Positions 1-5,233 of a DNA stretch of 5,233 nucleotides are shown piece by piece. Both the position numbers and the translations under genes were made by a program. How positions within the stretch are numbered: position 1 is the first letter of the stretch; each line of letters starts with the position of its first letter. A model generated the notes under the pieces. It saw only the letters and a list, made by a program, of their open reading frames with translations. It did no database searches and was not told the DNA's origin. Source of the stretch: Coriobacteriaceae bacterium (GTDB lineage: Bacteria; Actinomycetota; Coriobacteriia; Coriobacteriales; Eggerthellaceae); NCBI GenBank assembly GCA_004555335.1, contig SFII01000099.1:1-5233 (forward strand). The letters run 5' to 3'.

Positions 1-70
1 GCAGCTGCTGCAGCAGTGCCTCTGCCCTTACGTCGCAGCCCTTGGGGTCTGCTAATACCTTCTCTCTCAT
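1..70 (-). CDS. Partial unidentified protein (N-terminus only)
   Basis: An ATG on the minus strand at 68-70 opens a frame that stays open for 23 codons to the left edge; the protein begins MREKVLADPKGCDVRAEALL. The start is supported by an AGGAG ribosome binding site at 77-81 (minus strand), six bases before the ATG. The visible residues form a short charged stretch with a potential helix (RAEALLQQL), no signal peptide and no recognisable motif, so no function can be assigned. The upstream region is long (about 280 bases to the next gene) and carries a cluster of inverted half-sites at 171-218, which suggests this gene is transcriptionally controlled. The rest of the gene is outside the window. 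Confidence 0.65.
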   Translation of the reverse strand, partial: MREKVLADPKGCDVRAEALLQQL

Positions 71-170
71 AGGTAACTCCTCTTTGTTGGAGACGCCAGT
101 AAGTAGCACAATACAGCATGAGTAGAGCGAAAAACCCGCAAAAACGTGAACGGTCGGGTATTCGGCAGAG

Positions 171-218
171 CTATTCCATTAATTAATTATCGCGAATAGC
201 AATTACTATTCCGAATAG
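171..218. promoter_or_regulatory. Cluster of four GAATAG/CTATTC half-sites, candidate operator
   Basis: Four copies of a 6-base element lie here in alternating orientation: CTATTC 171-176, GAATAG 194-199, CTATTC 206-211 and GAATAG 213-218. Two are embedded in the 10-base direct repeat CGAATAGCAA (193-202 and 212-221). Copies two and three form an 18-base dyad (194-211) around AATT; copies three and four form a tight 13-base dyad (206-218) with one central base. The patch is much more AT-rich than its surroundings and sits upstream of the minus-strand gene starting at 70. Candidate minus-strand promoter elements overlap it (a TTGAAA at about 225-230 and several TTGCTA boxes), but no -35/-10 pair stands out. 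A regulator binding site is an inference from symmetry and position. Confidence 0.5.
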
Positions 219-256
219 CAAAGTTTTCAATATTGTTAGCTATCTACTAACAAATA

Positions 257-296
257 CGACCCCGAAACCGACTGCACTCAGCCGGAATCGGGGTCG
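257..296 (-). terminator. Hairpin terminator after the 353-970 flavoprotein gene
   Basis: A 40-base, strikingly symmetrical inverted repeat: an outer 9-bp stem (CGACCCCGA at 257-265 with TCGGGGTCG at 288-296), a symmetric AA/AA internal loop, then inner CCG/CGG and CTG/CAG stems around a CACT loop. On the minus strand it lies 57 bases past the stop at 353 and is followed by TATTTGTTAG, a weak T-rich tail. Placement between two co-directional minus-strand genes fits a factor-independent terminator. The poor T-tract keeps confidence moderate. Confidence 0.6.
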
Positions 297-352
297 AGGT
301 TACCGGGCCGGATTTGCCGCCTGCACTTACCGGGCTTCCCGGAGCCGCTCTC

Positions 353-970
353 CTAGCGGATCATATTGGTGCGTACCACCTGTTCCTTTTCAGGGAGGCC
401 ATAGCGCTCCTTGCCAAGCGCGATGGACTTCATCAAGAAGGCCATGTTGCGCGCCAGGGTGCGCATCTGCTGCATGCCCTCTTCGTCCTGGCATGCCTGG
501 CCGGGTTTGGCCCCATGCACGCCGTTCCAGTACTGACCGCTCGCCACGGGCATGCCGCAGATGGTGAAGTACTTGTTCAGCTCGTCGAAGGTGCTGGTCA
601 GGCCGCCGCGCCTTGCTGCGGCAACAGCTGCGCCCACCTTCATGGTCTTGTCGAACTTGGAGCTGTAGAACAGCCTGTCCAAAAACGCGATCAAGGTTGC
701 ATTCGCCGAAGCGTAGTAGACGGGGCTGCCCACAACCAGGCCGTCCGCCTGCTCGAACTTAGCCGCGGCTTCGTTCACTTCGTCGTCGTAGGTGCACTTG
801 GCGTCTTCGGCGCACTTCAGGCATGCGGTGCAGCCGCGGATCACCTTATGGCCGATATGCATCACCTCGACTTCGATTCCCTCGGCCTCGAAGATGGTGC
901 GCATCTCGTTCAGCGCGCAGGCGGTATTGCCATTCGCCCTGGGGCTTCCGTTGATCATCAGGACCTTCAT
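353..970 (-). CDS. Flavodoxin-family NAD(P)H-dependent oxidoreductase, iron-sulfur flavoprotein-like
   Basis: A 205-residue cytosolic protein of the FMN reductase/flavodoxin-like fold; members bind FMN and pass electrons from NAD(P)H or a donor protein to small acceptors. Visible signs: N-terminal strand MKVLMINGSPR with the phosphate-binding loop GSPRANGNT (8-16), a cysteine motif CX2CX2CX5C at C47, C50, C53 and C59, and the flavin-contacting GSPVYYA (81-87). The later ARRGG, YWNGVHG and the terminal TNMIR are conserved in this common family, so the protein is full length. The compact cysteine motif matches that described for iron-sulfur flavoproteins (CX2CX2CX4-7C), which bind a 4Fe-4S cluster; cluster binding here is inferred. 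The start at 970 is chosen over an in-frame start 14 codons upstream because AAGGAG sits seven bases before it and homologues begin at MKVL. Physiological substrate unknown. Confidence 0.93.
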   Translation of the reverse strand: MKVLMINGSPRANGNTACALNEMRTIFEAEGIEVEVMHIGHKVIRGCTACLKCAEDAKCTYDDEVNEAAAKFEQADGLVVGSPVYYASANATLIAFLDRLFYSSKFDKTMKVGAAVAAARRGGLTSTFDELNKYFTICGMPVASGQYWNGVHGAKPGQACQDEEGMQQMRTLARNMAFLMKSIALGKERYGLPEKEQVVRTNMIR

Positions 971-1020
971 ATTCGGTCTCCTTCCCATGCTGATGAATCC
1001 TGCTTCCTTCAATCGGCAAG

Positions 1021-1049
1021 ATTATACCGTCCGCGTTGCATGGAGGTAA
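1021..1049 (-). promoter_or_regulatory. Promoter of the 353-970 flavoprotein gene
   Basis: On the minus strand a perfect -10 hexamer TATAAT (1021-1026) is preceded after 17 bases by TTACCT (1044-1049), a poor -35 box with three matches to TTGACA. The -10 lies about 50 bases upstream of the ATG at 970, giving a predicted leader of roughly 45 bases that includes the ribosome binding site. A weak -35 with a perfect -10 suggests an activator-dependent or moderate promoter. Confidence 0.6.
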
Positions 1050-1335
1050 CAGGGGCCTCCCCAACAGAGCGCCTGGGGCCCCGATCAAGCCCCCGTGAAG
1101 AAACAACCGCACCCCATCCGCCACCCATTGCATCCCCGCATACGGTAGCCGATCCGCTCTCCGGCTTTTTGGAAAGATTGCGTGCGAAACCGGGCACTCG
1201 GATCATTTTCTGAAAAACGAATGGCTTCGGTTGTCTATGGAAGCTGTAGATTGGGGCTGCAGGGGAATCCGCACATCGCAAGCCCGCATGAGGACCATGC
1301 GCTCCCCGCGCTGGAGAAAGAAGGAGATGGTTCCA
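1050..1335. other. Divergent intergenic region between the two flavoprotein genes
   Basis: No convincing gene is seen here; open frames through it lack ribosome binding sites and family resemblance. It contains a GC-rich inverted repeat, GGGGCC (1052-1057) with GGCCCC (1077-1082), just upstream of the minus-strand promoter, which could be an operator or a chance GC structure. A plus-strand promoter for the gene at 1336 must lie in this stretch, but no good -35/-10 pair is visible; the best -10-like hexamer, TAGATT near 1247-1252, has no matching -35 at normal spacing. Confidence 0.5.
1321..1326 (+). promoter_or_regulatory. Ribosome binding site deciding the start at 1336
   Basis: AAGGAG lies nine bases before the ATG at 1336. 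An in-frame ATG at 1327 directly abuts this site and could not use it, and the open frame extending back to a TTG at 1231 adds residues unlike any flavodoxin N-terminus. This fixes the start at 1336. Confidence 0.8.
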
Positions 1336-1893
1336 ATGACCTATTACATCATCAACACCAGCCCGCGTCCCCAGGCCAACTGCAAGGCGATTGCAAAGCG
1401 CATCGCAGACCAGCTGCCCAACGCGCAGATCGTCGACTTCAAGGAGTCGGCCATCAATTACTGCCAGGGATGCAACGCCTGCATGGCAAAGGACGAAGCA
1501 TGGTGCATTCAGGGCGATGATTGGGCAGCGCTCATCCCCCAGCTTGATACCTGCGATGGCGTAGTGCTTCTGAGCCCCATCTACTTCGGAGACATCACCG
1601 CCCAGGCGAAGACCGTGATCGACCGCCTGTACGCCTGGTTCAACCCCGCAAAGGAAAACGCGACCGTCGCGAAGAAGTTCGGGAAGAAAGTCGCCGTTAT
1701 CACCACCAACGGTGGCGGCCCGAAAGAACTCGCAGAGCAGAAGGCCCAGGCTGCCGCAGGCGCCTTCAAGGTGGCAGGCTTCACCGAATCCAAGGTGCTT
1801 TCCCTGGTTGGGCTGAACGTACCCGAAAGCGTCTTGGAAAACGACGGTTTCCTGGCTCAGATCGACGAGGTCGCCGCTTGGTTGAAGGCGTAA
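1336..1893 (+). CDS. Flavodoxin-family oxidoreductase with CX2CX2CX7C motif
   Basis: A 185-residue flavodoxin-like protein (NADPH-dependent FMN reductase group), distantly related to the divergent neighbour at 353-970. It opens with strand YYIINTSPRP, whose TSPR loop (8-11) corresponds to the FMN phosphate loop although the usual GSPRxxGNT is degraded to TSPRPQANC. Cysteines C43, C46, C49 and C57 form CX2CX2CX7C, still within the spacing of iron-sulfur flavoproteins, followed by a DDW. SPIYFG (80-85) is the flavin-contacting segment, and VAVITTNGGGPKE is the third Rossmann strand with a glycine-rich turn. No signal peptide or membrane segment is present, so it is cytosolic. It appears to be a single-gene transcript ended by the hairpin at 1943. 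A redox role is likely; the acceptor is unknown and cluster binding is inferred. Confidence 0.92.
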   Translation: MTYYIINTSPRPQANCKAIAKRIADQLPNAQIVDFKESAINYCQGCNACMAKDEAWCIQGDDWAALIPQLDTCDGVVLLSPIYFGDITAQAKTVIDRLYAWFNPAKENATVAKKFGKKVAVITTNGGGPKELAEQKAQAAAGAFKVAGFTESKVLSLVGLNVPESVLENDGFLAQIDEVAAWLKA

Positions 1894-1942
1894 TCACCCG
1901 ACGCCAGCGAGTCGATCCGGTTCAGCATTAACCGTAGTCACA

Positions 1943-1974
1943 GCGAGGACGCCATTCGGCGTCCTCGCTTCGTT
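1943..1974 (+). terminator. Terminator after the 1336-1893 flavoprotein gene
   Basis: A perfect 11-bp stem, GCGAGGACGCC (1943-1953) with GGCGTCCTCGC (1958-1968), closes an ATTC tetraloop and is followed by TTCGTT. It begins 50 bases after the stop codon. The T-rich tail is short, but the stem is very stable and the position is typical. The opposite strand has no T-tract, so it is assigned to the plus strand; a bidirectional role for the converging methyltransferase transcript cannot be excluded. Confidence 0.75.
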
Positions 1975-2093
1975 ATGGATTCAAGCGCAATCAGAAAGAA
2001 GCATCGACTCGACGACGATATCGCCGCAACAGCCCGGAACGCGTGATGCCGTCAAGCCAGCATGCGCTTCTATCTGCATCCGTTTGGCGAACC

Positions 2094-2819
2094 CTACGCG
2101 ATACGCGTCAGTTCAACGCCGATAGTGCACATCATATCGATGGCGCCGGCTTCGCATGCGGCTCGGTCGCCGACGGCATATTCGTTGTCGCAGGCAAGCC
2201 AATCGCGCCATGCGCTCTCGTGGCATCGCATCTCATAGATGGAATCAACGCGTACGGATTCGGAACGCTCGAACAGGCTTTTCCAGTAATCCAAAGTCCT
2301 GATGAAGTCCATCTGCTCTTCGGACCAGGAAAGCCCGAACACCTTCATGTCGTCTTCGGTCGCATCGCGCTTGATGCCCGAGATGCCCATGAACAGCTTG
2401 CCGCCCTTCTTCACGTAGGAAGCCACCTGGTCGATCACACCTTCGGCACGTCCGAAGTAATTGTAAGAATCGAGGCAGATCAGCGTATCGAAATACCCCT
2501 CATCATAAGGCAATACAGGAGCATCGGCTTGAACTGCGACGATACGGTTTCCGAAGGAAAACCGGTCGAAACGCTCGCGGTTCTGCTCGGGGGTATTCCA
2601 AGAATCGATGGCATGGATGCATCCTTCGCATGCGGCGGTGATTGCAAGCGAGGACAATCCGGCACCGCAACCCAGGTCGCAGATCTGCGCATCGTCGCCT
2701 GCGGGAAGCTTGTCCGCACACAGCTCATTGAAGATGGAAACCACATTGGGTCCCATAAGATTGGCGATGATGAAGTCCCGGGGAAAACCCTTGTCAGAGG
2801 AATAGGTATTGTTGGACAT
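2094..2819 (-). CDS. Class I SAM-dependent methyltransferase ('NLMGPN' family)
   Basis: A 241-residue cytosolic protein with a Rossmann-fold methyltransferase core. Visible elements in order: N-terminal RDFIIANLMGPN (14-25), a family signature; motif I CDLGCGAGLSS (47-57) that binds S-adenosylmethionine; acidic D72 after the second strand (HAIDSW); a DAPVLPYDEGYFD segment (motifs II/III) leading into CLDSYNYFG; and a C-terminal SAWRDWLACDNEYAVGDR block also typical of this family. All catalytic-core landmarks are intact and the length is normal. The methyl acceptor is not known for this family, so small molecule versus protein or nucleic acid cannot be decided. The start at 2819 is preferred because AGGAGG (2827-2832) lies seven bases upstream; a GTG at 2879 would place 20 extra residues over a terminator-like hairpin. 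Probably a single-gene unit with a structured leader. Confidence 0.93.
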   Translation of the reverse strand: MSNNTYSSDKGFPRDFIIANLMGPNVVSIFNELCADKLPAGDDAQICDLGCGAGLSSLAITAACEGCIHAIDSWNTPEQNRERFDRFSFGNRIVAVQADAPVLPYDEGYFDTLICLDSYNYFGRAEGVIDQVASYVKKGGKLFMGISGIKRDATEDDMKVFGLSWSEEQMDFIRTLDYWKSLFERSESVRVDSIYEMRCHESAWRDWLACDNEYAVGDRAACEAGAIDMMCTIGVELTRIA

Positions 2820-2826
2820 GAGAATG

Positions 2827-2832
2827 CCTCCT
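2827..2832 (-). promoter_or_regulatory. Ribosome binding site of the methyltransferase
   Basis: A consensus AGGAGG on the minus strand, seven bases before the ATG at 2819. It lies downstream of the terminator-like hairpin at 2858-2884, so translation of the methyltransferase needs transcription to pass, or start after, that hairpin. Confidence 0.8.
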
Positions 2833-2857
2833 GAATGGTCATATGGTTTTTGGGTAC

Positions 2858-2884
2858 AAGAAACAAAGCGGTGCACCACCGCTT
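2858..2884 (-). terminator. Terminator-like hairpin in the methyltransferase leader (possible attenuator)
   Basis: Reading the minus strand, AAGCGGTG (2884-2877) and CACCGCTT (2873-2866) form a perfect 8-bp stem with a three-base loop, followed at once by TGTTTCTT (2865-2858). This is a good factor-independent terminator by form. It ends about 40 bases before the methyltransferase start and about 200 bases after the helicase stop, so it is placed either to regulate the methyltransferase or to end a short leader transcript. A weak alternative is that its T-rich tail (TTGTTT) is the -35 box of a promoter with TATGAC 17 bases on; the transcript would then start almost at the ribosome binding site, which makes this less likely. 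Confidence 0.6.
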
Positions 2885-2899
2885 CTTCGATGGATGGAT

Positions 2900-2930
2900 T
2901 CCGCAGCGTCAGTGCGAACGCAAATGCGGA
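2900..2930 (-). repeat. Long imperfect hairpin in the methyltransferase leader
   Basis: On the minus strand TCCGCA (2930-2925) pairs with TGCGGA (2905-2900), and inside it GCGT (2921-2918) pairs with ACGC (2909-2906), with a three-base bulge and an eight-base loop. It begins immediately after the stop codon of the possible leader ORF and lies 15 bases before the terminator-like hairpin. Role inferred from position only. Confidence 0.5.
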
Positions 2931-2990
2931 CTACCAAGCAATGACCAAAAAGACATCCCCTTCAAAGGAAATCATGCGAAGCCGACCCAT
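2931..2990 (-). CDS. Possible 19-residue leader peptide ORF
   Basis: On the minus strand an ATG at 2988-2990 opens a 19-codon frame beginning MGRLRMISFEGDV and ending LVIAW, then TAG at 2931-2933. An AGGAG at 3001-3005 lies ten bases before the ATG. The start codon itself sits in the loop of an 8-bp hairpin (2978-2998). The peptide has no run of a single amino acid that would mark a classical amino-acid attenuator. Its reality rests only on the ribosome binding site and on its place ahead of two further hairpins and the methyltransferase; chance occurrence is quite possible. Confidence 0.3.
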   Translation of the reverse strand: MGRLRMISFEGDVFLVIAW

Positions 2991-2998
2991 TCGGCTTC
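2978..2998 (-). repeat. Hairpin enclosing the leader ORF start codon
   Basis: GAAGCCGA and TCGGCTTC form a perfect 8-bp stem (2978-2985 with 2991-2998) around a five-base loop, which on the minus strand reads ATGGG and contains the start codon of the 19-codon ORF. On the plus strand the stem is followed by TTCTCC, so it could instead be a weak plus-strand terminator, but no plus-strand gene precedes it. Confidence 0.5.
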
Positions 2999-3059
2999 TT
3001 CTCCTGGTTATTCTAGTAAACCACGAACAAGAAGCAGCCCGCTCGATCGAAACATTCTG

Positions 3060-3083
3060 AAAAAACGGGGCGCTTCGCAACGC
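3060..3083 (-). terminator. Probable terminator after the helicase gene
   Basis: Reading the minus strand, seven bases after the helicase stop there is a short stem GCGTT/AGCGC (3083-3079 with 3074-3070, one G-T pair) with a GCGA tetraloop, followed by CCCG and a run of six Ts (3065-3060). The T-run is the best in the window, but the stem is short and separated from it by four bases, so termination may be incomplete. Confidence 0.5.
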
Positions 3084-3090
3084 AATAGAC

Positions 3091-5233
3091 CTATTCACCC
3101 GCCGCGTACTCGTCGAAGGAACCGGCGAAGTAATCGCGGAACACCACATCGGCACCTTCCTGCGTCGCATCCAAGTCGACATCCGCCTCGATGCGGAAAT
3201 CGCACTCGCGGTCCTCGTCCAAGAACAGCTGACGTACGTGCCAGGAATGGTGGCTGCGCTCCTTGGATTCATCCACCTCGAAACACGCAGTCGACCGGGC
3301 ATCGCCATCGGTGAGCAGCTCCTCATGGCATTCCCAATATTCGTCCAAGACCCCGCGCCAGGCCTTTTCGCCATAGCCCCAGTCTCCGTCCAAGGCACCG
3401 AGCGCTTCGGCATCGTCTGCAGCCGCCAGGCGCACACGGGCGAACAGAGCATTGCGCACCAAAACGGTAAGGCCATGGCGATCTGCAACCACCGCATCCG
3501 GATCGGCAGGGGGAGCTTCCGCAAAGTCCTCGCCCGCGCTCTCCCATTCGTCCATGAGCGAGCTGTCGATAGTGCGGATGGTCATGCCCAGCCACGCCAG
3601 GATATCCTCGAAATGCTCGGTCCTGTACGCCATGGGCACGGTACAGGACATCACGCGGAAGGCCTCGGAAAGGTAACGCAGCAGCACTCCCTCGCAAAAG
3701 GACAGGTTATAGGCCGAAACATAGCCCTTGAAGGTCGCCCCGGTCTCCACCATCTCGCGCAGGATGCTCTTGGGATGCAGCTCGTAGCCGATCGCCCAGG
3801 GCACCTTCTCGCAATAGATGGCCAGGGCGTTCTGCAGAAGATCGTCCAAAGGCTTGGGGTAGGTCACCTCTTCGATCTTTTCCAGGCGCTCTTCGTTATC
3901 CACCCCATCTGCGCGCATTTCCGCCCAGGCCTTGTTGCGCGCCTTCTTCTCCTGCACGGAAAGGATTGCGCCAGGGTTTTCCAGGATCGCCTCCACCATG
4001 GAAAGCACGTCATAGGTGAACTGGGGGCTTTCTGGATCGAGCAGTTCCAAAGCCGCGATCATGAACGGCGCCAAGGGCTGGTACAGGGCGAAATCGCTCG
4101 GCAGCTCCTCGGTGACGAAGTAATCCCGCGTACCATCGTCCAAGGTCTCGAAGTCCAGGATACCCGCATTGATCAGGGTATCGACCAGCTGGTTGGCCTG
4201 CTCGATCAGACGGGTTTTCTCTTCCGGCGCCTGCAGCGACGATTCGATCAGATGCTCCAAGCGCTCGCGGACATCGCCCCCGCGCTCGAGCAGGTTCAGC
4301 ACCACCGCGAAGGTGATGCGCAGACGCGGCTTCAGAGCCTCGGGCTTTGCGGCAACCAAGCGGTCGAAGTGGTTCTTATTCCAATTCGCCGCTCCCTCGC
4401 GCGGCTGCTTCAGCTTCAACTTGCGCAGCTTCTTTTTATCACCCGCGCACTTCAGGCGCATCTTCGCATTCTCGATCTCATGCTCGGGCGCCTGGACGAT
4501 TACCTCGCCTTCGGTGTCGAAACCGCTCCTGCCCGCACGTCCCGCGATCTGATGGAACTCGCGCGCATTCAGGATCCTCTGCCTATGGCCATCGTATTTG
4601 GAAAGCGCGGTCAGAAGCACGGTGTGGATAGGCACGTTGATGCCCACGCCCAAGGTATCGGTGCCGCAGATAACGGGCAAAAGCCCCTTCTGCGCAAGCT
4701 CTTCCACAAGCAGGCGATAACGCGGCAGCATGCCCGCATGATGCACGCCCACCCCCATGTTGAGCAGACGCTGCAAGGTCTTTCCGAATGCCGTGGTGAA
4801 GCCGAATCCCTTGCAAACCTGCTTGATCTGGTCGCGCTGATCCTTGCTGGAAACGCCGAAGCTCGCAAGGGCCTGGGCGCTTGCTAAAGCCGCCTTCTGG
4901 GAAAAGTGGACGATGTAGATGGGAGCCTTGCCCTCGCGCAGCGCAAGCTCGACGGTACCCTCTAACGCGGTATCCACATACTCGAATTCAAGGGGAACGG
5001 GGCGCGGCGCATCGGCAATGGTGTCTACCGAAACGCCCGTGACCTCTTCCAGCTTTTCGCCGATGCGCGAAGTATCCCCCAGGGTTGCGCTCATAAGCAG
5101 GAACTGGGTGTTGGGCAGCGTGAGCAAGGGCACCTGCCACGCCCAACCTCGGTCGCGATCGCCGAAGAAATGGAATTCATCCATGGCCACGGATGCGATA
5201 TCGGCATATTCCCCTTCGGAAAGCGCACGATTC
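3091..5233 (-). CDS. Partial Ski2/Mtr4-like DExH helicase with DUF3516-type C-terminus
   Basis: The visible 713 residues are the C-terminal part of an ATP-dependent superfamily 2 helicase. The frame is open to the right edge; the N-terminus with the Walker A motif is outside. In fragment numbering: motif II DEFH (18-21, in MDEFHFFGDRDRGWAWQ), motif III SAT (48-50), motif IV region IYIVHFS (105-111), GVHHAGMLP (162-170, typical of Ski2-like enzymes), motif V TDTLGVGINVP (191-201) and motif VI QIAGRAGRSG (228-237). All visible motor motifs are intact. The remaining ~450 residues match in style the DUF3516 region found on actinobacterial helicases, with a lysine-rich stretch near 267-278 and a very acidic C-terminus. 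The expected full length is roughly 850 residues, from memory of the family. Likely role: RNA or nucleic-acid unwinding in the cytoplasm; the precise substrate is not known. An in-frame GTG at 5190 is internal, since it falls just before motif II. Confidence 0.93.
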   Translation of the reverse strand, partial: NRALSEGEYADIASVAMDEFHFFGDRDRGWAWQVPLLTLPNTQFLLMSATLGDTSRIGEKLEEVTGVSVDTIADAPRPVPLEFEYVDTALEGTVELALREGKAPIYIVHFSQKAALASAQALASFGVSSKDQRDQIKQVCKGFGFTTAFGKTLQRLLNMGVGVHHAGMLPRYRLLVEELAQKGLLPVICGTDTLGVGINVPIHTVLLTALSKYDGHRQRILNAREFHQIAGRAGRSGFDTEGEVIVQAPEHEIENAKMRLKCAGDKKKLRKLKLKQPREGAANWNKNHFDRLVAAKPEALKPRLRITFAVVLNLLERGGDVRERLEHLIESSLQAPEEKTRLIEQANQLVDTLINAGILDFETLDDGTRDYFVTEELPSDFALYQPLAPFMIAALELLDPESPQFTYDVLSMVEAILENPGAILSVQEKKARNKAWAEMRADGVDNEERLEKIEEVTYPKPLDDLLQNALAIYCEKVPWAIGYELHPKSILREMVETGATFKGYVSAYNLSFCEGVLLRYLSEAFRVMSCTVPMAYRTEHFEDILAWLGMTIRTIDSSLMDEWESAGEDFAEAPPADPDAVVADRHGLTVLVRNALFARVRLAAADDAEALGALDGDWGYGEKAWRGVLDEYWECHEELLTDGDARSTACFEVDESKERSHHSWHVRQLFLDEDRECDFRIEADVDLDATQEGADVVFRDYFAGSFDEYAAGE

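Noticed and set aside
330..342. CCGGG/CCCGG hairpin just after the 353-970 stop codon
   Set aside because: Short stem with a three-base loop and no T-tract; the larger repeat at 257-296 is a better terminator candidate.
1147..1170. AGCCG/CGGCT hairpin followed by five Ts on the plus strand, terminator-like
   Set aside because: Only a 5-bp stem with a ten-base loop, and no plus-strand gene upstream to terminate.
314..1213. A 299-codon open frame on the plus strand
   Set aside because: Antisense to the 353-970 flavoprotein and running across its promoter; rich in His, Ala and Gly with no family resemblance and no ribosome binding site.
2043..2834. A 263-codon open frame on the plus strand
   Set aside because: Antisense to the methyltransferase, which has intact motif I and family signatures; no ribosome binding site or recognisable domain.
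2820..2879. Extended methyltransferase start at GTG 2879
   Set aside because: It would translate through the terminator-like hairpin and lacks a ribosome binding site, while the ATG at 2819 has a consensus AGGAGG at correct spacing.
3010..3015. TAGAAT as a -10 box for the methyltransferase leader on the minus strand
   Set aside because: Five of six matches to consensus but no -35 at 16-18 bases, and the predicted start would fall inside the AGGAG of the short ORF; kept only as a weak possibility.
2941..3060. A 39-codon plus-strand frame with a basic start and a hydrophobic LLLLVILV stretch, like a small membrane peptide
   Set aside because: No ribosome binding site precedes the ATG, and it overlaps the structured minus-strand leader and the end of the helicase terminator; the hydrophobic run comes from the hairpin arm.
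3238..4887. A 549-codon open frame on the plus strand
   Set aside because: It lies wholly antisense to the helicase, whose motor motifs II to VI are unmistakable on the other strand; the plus-strand translation shows no domain and is a codon-bias shadow in GC-rich DNA.

Overview
The window looks like chromosome from a moderately high-GC anaerobic actinobacterium, most likely of the Coriobacteriia (Eggerthellaceae-like). This rests on base and codon use, on a long Ski2-like helicase of the type that carries the actinobacterial DUF3516 C-terminal region, and on two small cysteine-rich flavoproteins of a kind common in anaerobes. The placement is an inference from recognised families, not from a marker gene.

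Layout, left to right. Positions 1-70 hold the first 23 codons of a minus-strand gene that leaves the window; its product is not recognised. Its upstream region (71-352) contains an AT-rich patch with four copies of a GAATAG/CTATTC half-site, followed by a symmetrical hairpin (257-296) that probably ends the next minus-strand gene. Positions 353-970 (minus) encode a flavodoxin-fold NAD(P)H-dependent oxidoreductase with a CX2CX2CX5C motif, behind a clear promoter at 1021-1049. After a 365-base divergent gap comes a second flavodoxin-fold protein, 1336-1893 (plus), with a CX2CX2CX7C motif and a strong hairpin after its stop (1943-1968).

Positions 2094-2819 (minus) encode a class I SAM-dependent methyltransferase of the 'NLMGPN' family, substrate unknown. 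Its 271-base upstream region (2820-3090) is unusually structured: a possible 19-codon ORF with a ribosome binding site, three inverted repeats, and a terminator-like hairpin with a T-rich tail less than 50 bases before the methyltransferase start. This arrangement resembles an attenuator. Positions 3091-5233 (minus) hold the C-terminal 713 residues of a Ski2/Mtr4-like DExH helicase whose N-terminus, with the Walker A motif, lies beyond the right edge.

The genes do not form one obvious pathway. The two flavoproteins are divergent distant relatives and may share redox or stress regulation. The methyltransferase and helicase look like independent transcription units, although the helicase terminator is weak enough that read-through into the methyltransferase leader is possible. 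No RNA gene, CRISPR array, insertion sequence or attachment site was seen. The best candidates for something undescribed are the methyltransferase leader and the GAATAG half-site cluster.
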